Source of the DNA: Candidatus Bipolaricaulota bacterium
GTDB taxonomy: Bacteria; Bipolaricaulota; Bipolaricaulia; Bipolaricaulales; Bipolaricaulaceae
Direction: 5' to 3'
Length of the DNA stretch: 64,000 nucleotides
Assembly (NCBI GenBank): GCA_014360985.1
Contig: JACIWK010000006.1
Coordinates: forward strand, 33,905-97,904
The notes under the pieces were generated by a model. It did no database searches and was not told the origin of the DNA. It was given only the letters and a program-made list of their open reading frames with translations. The position numbers were made by a program, and so were the translations under genes. Below, piece by piece: positions 8,733 to 16,828 of the stretch (within the stretch, counting starts at the first letter, position 1; each line of letters opens with the position of its first letter).

Positions 8733-9194
8733 GTGGCGGGACCAGATGGATCGGTTGCCGTGGTCTTCTCGCCCGAGGGGGAGTACGAGCTTTTCCCCGA
8801 GGACGGAGAACGTCCCGTCCTCGGGGGGGAGGAGCTTCCCCTGCAGATCATGTGTGGGGATGAGTGCCAGATGACCATCCTCTTCTTCTCCCAGGTCTCG
8901 CTTGCCTGTGACGCGACCGGGCGTTACCTCGCGATTGCCCTCGACGAGGAGCCGGCGATCGTCCGCCCAGAGGCCGAACGGGTGCCGACCCTGTACCTCG
9001 TGGACCTCGTTGAGGAACGGGTGGAGAGGATCGCCACCCCGGCCCTCACCCCTGCGTTCTCCCCCGACCTAGCGAAGCTCGCGTTCGTGGGTCAAGCCCT
9101 CGATCGCCCGATCCAGGAGGCCTTCACCTACGACCTCGCCTCGGGGGAGGTCGCCCCCGTTCCGGGAAGCGCGGGGGCGTTGTGGGTCCGCTGA
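8733..9194 (+). CDS. Hypothetical beta-propeller-like protein, probably a frameshifted lipoprotein
   Basis: GTG at 8733 opens 153 residues with beta-propeller-like phrases (SVAVVFSPEGEYELFPEDG, TPAFSPDLAKLAFVGQ, FTYDLASGEVAPVPG), as in TolB-like or WD40-like proteins, but too short for a full propeller. The coding frame continues upstream as AGCTGSLNLPVAGPDGS without a start, while an ATG at 8638, overlapping the aminotransferase stop, begins a basic and then hydrophobic stretch (AKRLGGLRGVPALAPG) in another frame. Joining the two frames near 8704-8706 would give a lipoprotein signal ending LAPGC. I therefore suspect a frameshift or a sequencing error in the GC-rich runs at 8673-8690 or 8704. 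No function recognised. Confidence 0.45.
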   Translation: MAGPDGSVAVVFSPEGEYELFPEDGERPVLGGEELPLQIMCGDECQMTILFFSQVSLACDATGRYLAIALDEEPAIVRPEAERVPTLYLVDLVEERVERIATPALTPAFSPDLAKLAFVGQALDRPIQEAFTYDLASGEVAPVPGSAGALWVR

Positions 9195-9328
9195 GGATCG
9201 ACCGGGCTTCTCGCGGCGGTGGGGGAAGCCCCGACCCGCCTCCGGCGGCTCGGGGAGGGCACGTGGGTGGATCTCATCCCCTCCTTCCCTGCGCCGTAGG
9301 TGCCTGCGCGCACACGGGGAGGGGGTGG

Positions 9329-10246
9329 ATGGGCGAGCCCGGTCCTGCGCGGTGGCACGAGCCGGTCCTGGTAGCGGAGGTTCTCCATTTCCTCGACCCG
9401 GCGCCGGGGAAGCTGTTCGTGGATGCCACGGTGGGGACCGGTGGCCACGCCCAGGCCCTCCTCTCTCGGGGGGCGCGCGTCATCGGCATCGACCAGGATC
9501 CCCTGGCGCTCGAGCGGGCCCGAACCCGGTTGGCCCCGTTCTCGGGTCAGGTTCAGCTCCTCCACGGGAACTTCCGCGACCTCCCCGATCTGCTCCTCCC
9601 CCTCTCCCCCCCGCGGGTGGACGGGATCCTGTTCGATCTCGGCGCGTCGTCGTTCCAACTCGACTCCCCGGAGCGCGGGTTCTCGTTCATGGGCGATGGG
9701 CCGTTGGACATGCGGATGGATCCGGGCGGCCCCGCCACCGCTGCCGACCTCGTGAACCACCTTCCGGAAGCAGAGCTCACGCGCATCCTGTGGGAGTACG
9801 GGGAGGAGAGGCATGCGCGGCGGATCGCGCGGGCGATCGTGCGGGCGCGGCCGCTTCGGACGACGACCGAGCTCGCCCATCTGGTGGCCCGTGCCGTCGG
9901 GGACAAGTCCCGACGCTACAGAATCCACCCCGCGACGCGGACGTTCCAGGCCCTGCGTATCGCGGTGAACGACGAGCTCGGCGCCCTGCGGGCGGCCCTG
10001 CCCTCCGCCCTGGGGCTCCTCGCCCCCGGGGGGACGCTGTGCGTGATCTCGTTCCACTCGCTCGAGGACCGGATCGTGAAGCGTTTTGTGCGGGAGGAAG
10101 CCCTCACCGGGCGGTTCGAGGCCCTCACGAAGAAACCGATCACCCCCACTGTGGAGGAGATCGCCCGTAACCCGCGAGCCCGATCGGCCAAGCTCCGGGC
10201 GGGGCGGGTGCGCGAGGTCGGCCCCGGCCTGGCCACCTGTCCCTGA
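9329..10246 (+). CDS. rsmH: 16S rRNA (cytosine1402-N4)-methyltransferase RsmH (MraW)
   Basis: A 305-residue SAM-dependent methyltransferase that modifies C1402 in the ribosomal P site. ATG at 9329 sits behind a G-rich ribosome site and gives MGEPGPARWHEPVLVAEVL; the motif HxPVLxxEVL marks the true N-terminus. SAM-binding motif DATVGTGGHAQALL, then FDLGASSFQLDSPERGFSF, RTFQALRIAVNDEL and ISFHSLEDRIVKRFV are all family signatures. It heads a shortened division-and-wall cluster with an FtsL-like gene and a penicillin-binding protein; mraZ, which usually precedes it, is absent. Confidence 0.97.
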   Translation: MGEPGPARWHEPVLVAEVLHFLDPAPGKLFVDATVGTGGHAQALLSRGARVIGIDQDPLALERARTRLAPFSGQVQLLHGNFRDLPDLLLPLSPPRVDGILFDLGASSFQLDSPERGFSFMGDGPLDMRMDPGGPATAADLVNHLPEAELTRILWEYGEERHARRIARAIVRARPLRTTTELAHLVARAVGDKSRRYRIHPATRTFQALRIAVNDELGALRAALPSALGLLAPGGTLCVISFHSLEDRIVKRFVREEALTGRFEALTKKPITPTVEEIARNPRARSAKLRAGRVREVGPGLATCP

Positions 10247-10277
10247 CCGACCCGTTCGCCCACCCTACCCTCGTCGC

Positions 10278-10610
10278 GTGAGGGGGGGTCGGTCCGGAGA
10301 AGTGCCCTGGACGGAGCGCGGCCATCGCCGAGGGGGGGGCATCGCCCTTCTCATCGCGGTGGGGGTGGTTGCGGCCGGCCTCGTGTTCCTCTACTTGTGG
10401 CAGGGGGCGATCCTGTCTGGGCTTCGGGCGGAGCGAGCGAAAGCGATCCTCGCGCTTGCGGAACTGGAGCGGGTGAGGCTCGACCTCGCCTACCAGGTGG
10501 ACCGGGCCTACTCCCTCGACGAGATCGCCAGGCGGGCCCGTGCGCTGGGGATGATCCCGTTCGACGAGGAACGCACCCGCTACCTCGTCGTCGAAGGGGA
10601 GAGCCATTAA
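10278..10610 (+). CDS. FtsL-like short bitopic cell-division protein
   Basis: A 110-residue protein between rsmH and the transpeptidase gene, exactly where ftsL lies in division clusters. GTG at 10278 gives about 20 basic cytoplasmic residues, one membrane helix (IALLIAVGVVAAGLVFLYLW, about residues 23-43) and a periplasmic heptad-like helix (RAERAKAILALAELERVRLD) followed by ARRALGMIPFDEE, similar to the tail of FtsL/DivIC proteins (AxxLGMxxP). FtsL joins FtsB and FtsQ and activates FtsWI. Sequence conservation in this family is low, so the call relies on position and topology. Confidence 0.75.
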   Translation: MRGGRSGEVPWTERGHRRGGGIALLIAVGVVAAGLVFLYLWQGAILSGLRAERAKAILALAELERVRLDLAYQVDRAYSLDEIARRARALGMIPFDEERTRYLVVEGESH

Positions 10611-10620
10611 GCGGGCCACG

Positions 10621-12267
10621 GTGGCGTTTGTGCTCTTGGGTTTGGGGGCCCTCGCTGTGGTGGGCCGCCTCGTTCAGTTGCAGGTGGTGGAGCACCGCCG
10701 CTGGTCGGCGGTCGCTCAAGCGATCCAGGAGGACGTGATCGAGCTCCCCGCCCAGCGGGGACCAATCTACGATCGAAACGGCGTTCCCCTCGCCTACGAT
10801 GTTCCCGCGTACTCGATCGCCTTGGACAACTACCTCGTCACGAAGCCGGAGCTCCTGGTCGACCTCCTCGTGGACGAACTCGGGATGTCCCGCTCCGAGG
10901 CAACGGCCAAGGTGTACCGCAGCTCCTACTTCACGTGGCTCGCCCGGGCCGTGGACTACGAGGCCGGGCGAAGGATTCAAGGACGGGCGCAGAGCCTGGG
11001 GATCCAGGGCCTCATCTTCTTCGACACCTGGAAGCGGGCCTACCCGCAGGGGCCGCTCGCCCTGGCCGTACTCGGGATCGTGGGGGTGGATGGGAGTGGC
11101 CTGGCTGGGATGGAGCTCCTGTTCAACGATCTCCTCTCTGGGCGGCCGCGCCGGGTGCGGCTCCTCCGCGGCCCGAGCGGCCAGCTCTACGACCTGTGGG
11201 AGGAGGATCCCGGCGCGGCGGGGAAGCCCCTCCACCTCACGCTCGACGCCCGCATCCAGTGGGTGTGTGAGCAGGAGATCGCGCGCGGGCTTGCGACCTA
11301 TGCTGGGGCCGACCGCGGGTTCGCCTTGGTGATGGACCCCCGCACCGGCGAGGTCCTCGCCCTCGCCCATGGTCCATCGCCCGATCCCGCGCATCCCGAC
11401 CCGGAGCTCCTCTCCCCGTGGGCGGTGACCCACGTGTTCGAGCCCGGTTCCATGTTCAAGGCGCTGGTGGGCCTTGCCGCGTTCGATCAGGGCCTCGTGA
11501 GCCCCGACGATACGTTCTCCGGGAGTTCGCCGATCCTCGTCGGGGGCGTGTCGGTGAGAAACGCGCGTGGCCAGAGCTACCCCACGATGACGTTCCGGCG
11601 AGCGATGGCCGATTCGGTGAACACGGTGCTCGTTCAAGTGGCCCAGAGGCTGGGGATCGACCGCACCTACGACTACATCGTGCGGATGGGGTTCGGCTCG
11701 AAGACGGGGATCGACCTCCCCGGCGAGGTGAGCGGGATCGTGAACCCCCGTGACCGGTGGACGGCCCTCGACCTGGCCGTGGCTTCGTTCGGGCAGGGGA
11801 TCGCCGTGACCGGGATCCAGCTCGGGGCGGCGTTCGCGGCGCTCGCCAACGGGGGAAGTCTCCTCCGGCCGCGCCTCCTCCCCGGCCCGGTCGAAGTGCG
11901 GGGCGAGGTCGCCTCCGCCGCGGCGTGCCGCACGATGCGTGAGGTATTGGGGTACGCGGTGAACGTGGGACTGGGGAGCCCGGCCTCCGTCCCTGGTTTC
12001 GACGTGGGGGGGAAGTCGGGCACGGCCGAGGTGGCCCTCCCCGGCCGCGGATACGTCGCCGATCACGTCACGACGGGGATGGCGGCGTTCTTCCCTTGGG
12101 AGGACCCGGATTACGTGATCCTCGTCGTGTACCAGACGGAACGCAATCCCGAGTTCTGGAGCGGATGGACAGCCGTGCCGAGCGTGGGGGAGATCGTGCG
12201 GGGGATGGCCACCCTCGGGATCGCCCGGCCCTACGCGCCGATGACCACGCTCGGCCGCTCCGGGTAG
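10621..12267 (+). CDS. ftsI: Peptidoglycan D,D-transpeptidase (class B PBP, FtsI-like)
   Basis: A 548-residue class B penicillin-binding protein that cross-links septal peptidoglycan. One N-terminal helix (FVLLGLGALAVVGRLVQLQV) anchors it; RGPIYDRNGVPLA opens the dimerisation domain. The transpeptidase domain has SMFK (S277, K280), SVN (332-334) and KSGTAE (465-467; KSG replaces the common KTG, which is allowed). GTG at 10621 is the first conventional start, but a better-placed ATT at 10606, 5 nt after GGGGAG, would add the typical basic leader MKRAT and overlap the ftsL stop. No PASTA domain. The 3' end overlaps the convergent hydrolase gene by 37 bp. Confidence 0.92.
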   Translation: MAFVLLGLGALAVVGRLVQLQVVEHRRWSAVAQAIQEDVIELPAQRGPIYDRNGVPLAYDVPAYSIALDNYLVTKPELLVDLLVDELGMSRSEATAKVYRSSYFTWLARAVDYEAGRRIQGRAQSLGIQGLIFFDTWKRAYPQGPLALAVLGIVGVDGSGLAGMELLFNDLLSGRPRRVRLLRGPSGQLYDLWEEDPGAAGKPLHLTLDARIQWVCEQEIARGLATYAGADRGFALVMDPRTGEVLALAHGPSPDPAHPDPELLSPWAVTHVFEPGSMFKALVGLAAFDQGLVSPDDTFSGSSPILVGGVSVRNARGQSYPTMTFRRAMADSVNTVLVQVAQRLGIDRTYDYIVRMGFGSKTGIDLPGEVSGIVNPRDRWTALDLAVASFGQGIAVTGIQLGAAFAALANGGSLLRPRLLPGPVEVRGEVASAAACRTMREVLGYAVNVGLGSPASVPGFDVGGKSGTAEVALPGRGYVADHVTTGMAAFFPWEDPDYVILVVYQTERNPEFWSGWTAVPSVGEIVRGMATLGIARPYAPMTTLGRSG

Positions 12268-12965
12268 GTGAGGTAGAGGCGCCCTCCCCACCCGTCCACC
12301 GCCCGCGCCACCGTCTCCAGGGCCAACGCCGGCCTGTTGTTCTCCTCGGAGAGGTGGGCGAGGAGCACGCGTTCGACGCTGTCGCCCAGGGTTCGGATCG
12401 CCCGGCCCGCCTCCTCGTTGGCCAGGTGCCCCTCCGGGCCCAGGATCCGCACCTTCAACGGCCACGGGTAGGACCCGGCGAGGAGGAGGGCCACGTCGTG
12501 GTTCGCCTCCAGGACCACAGTCCGGCACGGGGCGAGCGCGGCGAGGATGCCGTCCGTGATCTGCCCAAGGTCGGTGGCGATCCCGATCCGCGAGCCGTCC
12601 GCCTCCAGCCGTAACCCGACTGGCTCCCGAGCGTCGTGGGGGACCGCGAACGGGAACAGCTGGATCCCCGCGATCTCGATCCCCGGCTTGACCACAGTGC
12701 CCTCGATCCCCAGGGCGCGCAGCGTGCCTGCGCTGGCGGCGATGTCGACCCCGCGGCGGAGGAGGGGGTCCAGGCCCCGCACGTGGTCCGCGTGCTCGTG
12801 GGTGAGGACGGCCCAGCGGAGCCCCGTCAGGCCCAGCCCGGCACGGGCGGCGCGCGCCTCCAGCTCCCGCCACGGGAGCCCCGCGTCGACGAGGAGCGGC
12901 CCCTCCGGGCCCTCGACGAGGAGGGCGTTCCCGGAGGAGCCGCTGCCCAGCGCGCAGACCCTCAA
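12231..12965 (-). CDS. MBL-fold metallohydrolase, YycJ/WalJ-like
   Basis: A 244-residue metallo-beta-lactamase fold protein opening [19 protein letters not shown], the hallmark of the YycJ (WalJ) group, with the metal motif [11 protein letters not shown] and later [10 protein letters not shown] and EANHD supplying further ligands. YycJ-type proteins are proposed 5'-3' exonucleases that work in DNA mismatch repair in some Firmicutes (established for a few members only). TTG at 12965 overlaps the stop of the upstream band-7 gene (TTGA), so translation is likely coupled. Confidence 0.82.
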   Translation of the reverse strand: MRVCALGSGSSGNALLVEGPEGPLLVDAGLPWRELEARAARAGLGLTGLRWAVLTHEHADHVRGLDPLLRRGVDIAASAGTLRALGIEGTVVKPGIEIAGIQLFPFAVPHDAREPVGLRLEADGSRIGIATDLGQITDGILAALAPCRTVVLEANHDVALLLAGSYPWPLKVRILGPEGHLANEEAGRAIRTLGDSVERVLLAHLSEENNRPALALETVARAVDGWGGRLYLTYPERPSVVIGA

Positions 12966-13711
12966 CCCTGGGTGCGCCCGCGCAAGGCGTCGAGGATCTC
13001 GATCGGTACCGGAAACACGATCGTCGTCGCGTTCTCGGTGGAGATCTCGGACAGGGTCTGCAAGTACCTGAGCTGGAGCGCGCCCGGGGCCTCGCGCATG
13101 ATCGCCGCCGCCTCGCGCAGCTTGGCTGCGGCCTGGAACTCCCCCTCCGCGTTGATGACCTTGCTCCGCCGCTCCCGCTCTGCCTCCGCCTGGCGGGCGA
13201 TCGCGCGCTGCATCTCACTCGGGATCTTCACGTCCTTGATCTCGACCGTGCTCACCTTGATCCCCCACGGGTCGGTGTGCTCGTCGATGATCTGCTGGAG
13301 CTCGCGGTTCAGCTTCTCCCGCTCGGCGAGGATGTCGTCGAGTTCGACCCGGCCGAGTACGGACCGGAGCGTGGTCATCGAGATCTGACGCGTGGCCTCG
13401 ATGTAGTCGAGCACCTCCACCACCGCGGCCTGGGGGTCCACCACGCGGAAGTAGACAACGGCGTTCACGCTGACGGGAACGTTATCGCGGGTGATGACCT
13501 CCTGGGGCGGCACGTCGAGGGTGATCGTGCGCAGGTCCACCTTCACCATCTTGTCCACGAGCGGGATGATGAGGAACAGCCCCGGTCCCTTGGCCCCGAC
13601 GAGGCGGCCGAGGCGGAAGATGACCCCTCGCTCGTACTCCCGAACGACCTTGATCGCGCTGGCGAGGAACAGCACCACCACCGCGACGATGATCCCGATC
13701 GTCATGCTCAT
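12962..13711 (-). CDS. SPFH/band-7 membrane protein (slipin/stomatin-like)
   Basis: A 249-residue protein with an N-terminal membrane helix ([20 protein letters not shown]) and a stomatin/prohibitin domain: [20 protein letters not shown], the strongly conserved slipin opening, then [20 protein letters not shown], and a long charged helix ([20 protein letters not shown]) at the end of the domain. Slipins build ring assemblies in functional membrane microdomains. ATG at 13711 follows GGGGG by 4 nt; a second ATG at 13705 is possible. The usual NfeD partner protease is not adjacent; instead the YycJ-like gene follows by overlap. Confidence 0.9.
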   Translation of the reverse strand: MSMTIGIIVAVVVLFLASAIKVVREYERGVIFRLGRLVGAKGPGLFLIIPLVDKMVKVDLRTITLDVPPQEVITRDNVPVSVNAVVYFRVVDPQAAVVEVLDYIEATRQISMTTLRSVLGRVELDDILAEREKLNRELQQIIDEHTDPWGIKVSTVEIKDVKIPSEMQRAIARQAEAERERRSKVINAEGEFQAAAKLREAAAIMREAPGALQLRYLQTLSEISTENATTIVFPVPIEILDALRGRTQG

Positions 13712-13800
13712 GATTCCCCCTTTGATGACTCTCTGGGCGCAGAGCACTGCCGCGAGCCAACCTGGCCTATACGACGGCCTCTCCGTCCCCGATCCTCCCC

Positions 13801-13829
13801 TTGCACCGGCGATGATAGATCCATAGGAT
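13801..13829 (+). promoter_or_regulatory. Sigma-70-like promoter of tpiA
   Basis: TTGCAC (13801-13806) and TAGGAT (13824-13829) are separated by exactly 17 nt and end 29 nt before the tpiA ATG, in the intergenic space divergent from the band-7 gene. Confidence 0.5.
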
Positions 13830-13858
13830 GGGCTCTGTCAATCGTGAGAGGAGGGAAC

Positions 13859-14611
13859 ATGCGGATCCCGATCATCGCCGCGAACTGGAAGATGCACAAG
13901 ACGGTTCCCGAAGCCAGGGCCTATCTGGAACGGCTGGTCAAGCTCGCGGGCCGTGATCCGGGGGTGGAGGTGGCCGTGTTCCCTTCCTTCACGGCTCTCC
14001 CCGCGGCGGCGGAGATCCTCCGAGGGACCTCGATTGCCCTCGGCGCGCAGGACGCCCATCCCGAGCCAGCGGGCGCGTACACGGGCGCGGTGTCGGTGGC
14101 CCAGGTGGCCGACCTCAGCGTTCGCTACGTCCTGTGCGGCCATTCCGAGCGACGGAAGCTGTTCGGCGAGGACGACCTCCTCGTCGGGCGGAAGGTCCGC
14201 GCCGCGCTCGACCACGGGCTGGCCCCGATCCTGTGCGTGGGGGAGACCCTCGACGAGCGCCGGGCGGGTCGGGCGTGGGAGGTCGTGGAACGGCAGCTGG
14301 ACCGCGGGTTGTCTTCCGTGGGGGATGACCCGGACGGGCTGGTGATCGCCTACGAGCCGGTATGGGCGATTGGAACGGGGGTTGCGGCCCAGCCCGCCGA
14401 CGCCCAGGAGATGGCGAACCGGATTCGGAGCTGGCTTCGGGATCGCTTCGGAGCCAGCGGTGGAGAGGTGCGCATCCAGTACGGAGGCTCCGTCAACCCG
14501 AACAACGCCCGGGCGTTCCTCAGCCTTCCCGACGTGGCCGGGGCGCTAGTCGGAGGAGCATCCCTCGACCCTGACGCCTTCTGGGCGATCGTCCATGCGG
14601 TACGAACCTGA
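13859..14611 (+). CDS. tpiA: Triosephosphate isomerase
   Basis: A 250-residue TIM barrel that interconverts dihydroxyacetone phosphate and glyceraldehyde 3-phosphate in glycolysis and gluconeogenesis. ATG at 13859 follows GAGGAGGG. Active-site marks: NWKMHK (N and K near residues 9-11), CGHSERRKLFGE (catalytic histidine), AYEPVWAIGTG (catalytic glutamate and loop 6) and YGGSVNPNNA (phosphate loop). Complete and of normal length; no glycolytic partner adjoins it. Confidence 0.98.
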   Translation: MRIPIIAANWKMHKTVPEARAYLERLVKLAGRDPGVEVAVFPSFTALPAAAEILRGTSIALGAQDAHPEPAGAYTGAVSVAQVADLSVRYVLCGHSERRKLFGEDDLLVGRKVRAALDHGLAPILCVGETLDERRAGRAWEVVERQLDRGLSSVGDDPDGLVIAYEPVWAIGTGVAAQPADAQEMANRIRSWLRDRFGASGGEVRIQYGGSVNPNNARAFLSLPDVAGALVGGASLDPDAFWAIVHAVRT

Positions 14612-14654
14612 GGTCATCGGTTCCCTCAGCGAACCCTGCGGATTCGACAGTGGC

Positions 14655-14984
14655 TCAAGTCGAGGTGACGATCGATCCAACGATCTCCTGCGGTTTGACC
14701 TGCCTCAGGAAGTCCTCAATCACCGGGTGCAGATTCTCTACGGTCTGAGGGTGAACGCGCAGCAGAACCAGGCCGCCCAGTCGCCTGTCCGCCACGGCCC
14801 TCCGGGAGAAGTCCAGGTCGTAGGTCAGGAGTACCCATCCGCCTGCGGCGGCGAACTCGTAGATCTCGTCGTCGCGGGCACCCATCATGCCGAGGGTGCG
14901 CAGGTCTTGAGCTTCCCACCCCGAGCTTCGGATGAACTCGGTGGTCCTTGGGGAGAGGTTCTGGTCAACCAGGAACCGGATCAA
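14655..14984 (-). CDS. DUF5615 family PIN-like protein, probable toxin
   Basis: A 109-residue protein opening LIRFLVDQNLSPRTTEFI, with LGMMGARDDEIYEFAAAGG and VLLTYDLDFS, the conserved aspartates of the DUF5615 PIN-like fold (D7; D in DDEIY; D in TYDLDF). These proteins are annotated as putative RNases paired with DUF433 antitoxins. TTG at 14984 overlaps the DUF433 stop (TTGA), the normal coupled arrangement. The paired antitoxin has lost its N-terminus, so the module may be decaying, but this frame is intact. Confidence 0.82.
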   Translation of the reverse strand: MIRFLVDQNLSPRTTEFIRSSGWEAQDLRTLGMMGARDDEIYEFAAAGGWVLLTYDLDFSRRAVADRRLGGLVLLRVHPQTVENLHPVIEDFLRQVKPQEIVGSIVTST

Positions 14985-15175
14985 GGTCGGCTGATTAGGA
15001 TCACCTGTTCGTCCACAAAGCTTGCTGCGTAGTCAATCGCCGCCGTGGTGTCCTCGTCCTCGAGTTCTGGAAAGTGCTTTCGGATCTCGGCGAAGGTGTA
15101 GCCACCAGCGAGAAGGCTCAGGATGTTCGTGACCATGATCCGGGTGCCGCGGATCACGGGCTTGCCGTGACCCAC
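14981..15175 (-). CDS. DUF433 antitoxin, N-terminally truncated
   Basis: The C-terminal 64 residues of a DUF433 protein: GHGKPVIRGTRIMVTNILSL is the family core (GKPxIxGTRI), followed by GGYTFAEIRKHFPELEDEDT and AAIDYAASFVDE. DUF433 proteins are usually about 75 residues and start with an xITxDPxV segment before GKP; here that part is missing and the sequence runs straight into transposase-derived DNA. GTG at 15175 could restart a shortened protein. It overlaps the toxin start. I infer truncation by the insertion-sequence remnant beside it. Confidence 0.6.
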   Translation of the reverse strand: MGHGKPVIRGTRIMVTNILSLLAGGYTFAEIRKHFPELEDEDTTAAIDYAASFVDEQVILISRP

Positions 15176-15223
15176 AGCGGTAGAGTCCCAGGGCGTGGGT
15201 AGATCCGGTGGCGTGAGGGCAGG

Positions 15224-16188
15224 GTGCCCTGGGGATGGGACACGGTGACGCTCCGGATCCCCAAGGTCCGGCACGGGAGCTACTTCCCGGCGTTGCTCGA
15301 GCCCCGGCGGAGGACGGAGAAGGCCCTTCTTTCGGTGGTCCAGGAGGCGTACGTCCACGGGGTGAGCACGCGGAAGGTGGACGACCTTGTCCGGACCCTC
15401 GGGATCGAGGGGATCTCCCGGAGCGAGGTGTCGCGGATCTGTGCCGACTGGGACGAGCGGATGGAGGCGTTCCGGAACCGTTCGCTGGAGGGCGAGTACC
15501 CGTACGTGTGGCTCGATGCGACGGTGGTGAAGGTTCGGGAAGGGGGCCGGGTGGTGAACATGGCGGCGGTGGTCGCCGTGGGAGTGACCCGGACCGGGGA
15601 GCGGGAGGTCCTGGGGTTCGACGTGGGACCTGCGGAGAGCTACGGGTTCTGGGTGTCGTTCCTGCGGGGACTCGCGGGCCGGGGCCTCTTCGGGGTGAAG
15701 CTCGTGATCTCCGATGCGCATGTCGGGTTGAGGCAGGCGTTGTCGGAGGTCCTGGGTGGGGCGTCTTGGCAGCGGTGTCGGGTGCACTTCATGCGGAACC
15801 TGCTGGGGCTTGTTCCGCGGGGAGCCCGAGGAGCTTGTCGGGGCATGGGTGCGGACGATCTTCGCTCAGCCGAACCAGGAGGCAGCGCGGGAGCAGCTAG
15901 AGCTGGTGGCCCGAAGCCTCGAGGGGAAGTACCCCAAGGCGGCGGAGCTTTCGACGAACGTCCTTGAGCGACTGGACCGTGAGGTCAACCGGAGGTGCGA
16001 CGTGGTGGGGATCTTCCCCAGCGGGCGGGCGGCCCTGCGGCTGATCGGGGCGGTCTTGGAGGAACAGGGAGACGAGTGGCTGGCCGTGCGCCGGTACTTC
16101 AGCCTGGGGTCGATGGCCGTGCTCTACAGGAGCTCCCCGGAGGAGCGCGAAGTCCCTGGGGATCTCGAAGGAGGTGATCGCCGTCTAG
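15224..16188 (+). pseudogene. IS256-family (mutator-type) transposase, degenerate
   Basis: The first frame from 15224 reads TLRIPKVRHGSYFPALLEPR, VVQEAYVHGVSTRKVDDLV, YPYVWLDATVVKVREGGRVV (first catalytic Asp) and LVISDAHVGLRQAL (second Asp), ending WQRCRVHFMRNLLGLVPR; homology then moves to another frame (EELVGAWVRTIFAQPNQEAA). The normal 20-30 residues between PKAAEL and STNxLERLNREIKRR are deleted, and a further shift near 16150 is needed to reach the family C-terminus LGISKEVIAV. The first 70-80 residues are also absent. Not functional. Confidence 0.88.
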
Positions 16189-16613
16189 CTCGTCACCACC
16201 GACGAGGAACCCAATCTACACCACTTGACGGGACGTGACCGGGCAGGGTAGAACGTCTTCCACTTCGCATTGCGCCCCCTGAACCCGTTCCGATGGAGGA
16301 TGTGGCGGATCGTGTGCGGAGACAGGGCGAGCCCCTTCTCCCGCCACAGGTACCAGGCGAGCCTTTTGCGGCCGTAGCCTGTGGCCTTCTTGGCCTCCAG
16401 AACCGCGGCCTCGATCTGGGCTACGATCTGGGTCGGGCAGTGGTGGGGACGACGCGAGCGGTCGTCCAGTCCCCTCACTCCATCGTCGCGGTAGCGCTCG
16501 ACCCACTTCCGGACGACGTTCCGTGAGGTGTGCCACCTTCGGGCGGTCTCGGCCACGCTCCCCGTCTCCAGGTACGTCTCGACCCGCCTCATCCGTGCCG
16601 CCTCCCTCTTCAT
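16185..16613 (-). pseudogene. IS481/IS3-type transposase, N-terminal fragment
   Basis: From ATG at 16613 there are 142 residues: helix-turn-helix (YLETGSVAETARRWHTSRNV, VERYRDDGVRGLDDRSRRP) and the start of the second winged-helix region (GYGRKRLAWYLWREKGLALS, TIRHILHRNG). The reading ends at TAG just where the DDE integrase core should begin, so all catalytic residues are missing. The stop lies at the junction with the IS256 remnant, suggesting one element truncated the other. Confidence 0.8.
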
Positions 16614-16766
16614 GACATACGCTTCCCTCCCAGGCAAGATCCACTGCCGATGCTCCTCCTTTCCTTGTCGCCAAGCTTTCCTAGGAGGAGCACCGCCTTC
16701 TTTCAACCACCCCGTCACCAACCCCTCGGCCTGGTAACGATCTCCTGGCGCACCAAGATCTCCTGC

Positions 16767-16795
16767 TTGACACGACCAACCGAAACCCTTATATT
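16767..16795 (+). promoter_or_regulatory. Near-consensus sigma-70 promoter before riboswitch 1
   Basis: TTGACA (16767-16772), 17-nt spacer, TATATT (16790-16795). The predicted start is about 16802, some 30 nt ahead of the first c-di-GMP aptamer. Confidence 0.75.
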
Positions 16796-16828
16796 CCCCT
16801 AGAAGCTGGTGGTTACGCCTTGGGCGTG

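Larger units (their letters stand above)
15185..16700. mobile_element. Nested insertion-sequence remnants (IS256-like and IS481-like)
   Basis: Two oppositely oriented broken transposase genes meet at 16185-16188, where the same CTAG provides the stop codon of both. Neither has an intact coding region and I saw no clean terminal inverted repeats or target duplication; boundaries are approximate. The block separates a truncated antitoxin gene from the cyclic-di-GMP riboswitch region. Confidence 0.6.

Noticed and set aside
10351-13218. A 955-codon open frame on the minus strand
   Set aside because: It lies antisense to the well-supported ftsL-like and PBP genes and in an alternate frame of the YycJ-like and band-7 genes, is Arg/Pro/Gly-rich and has no recognisable domain: a GC-rich shadow frame.
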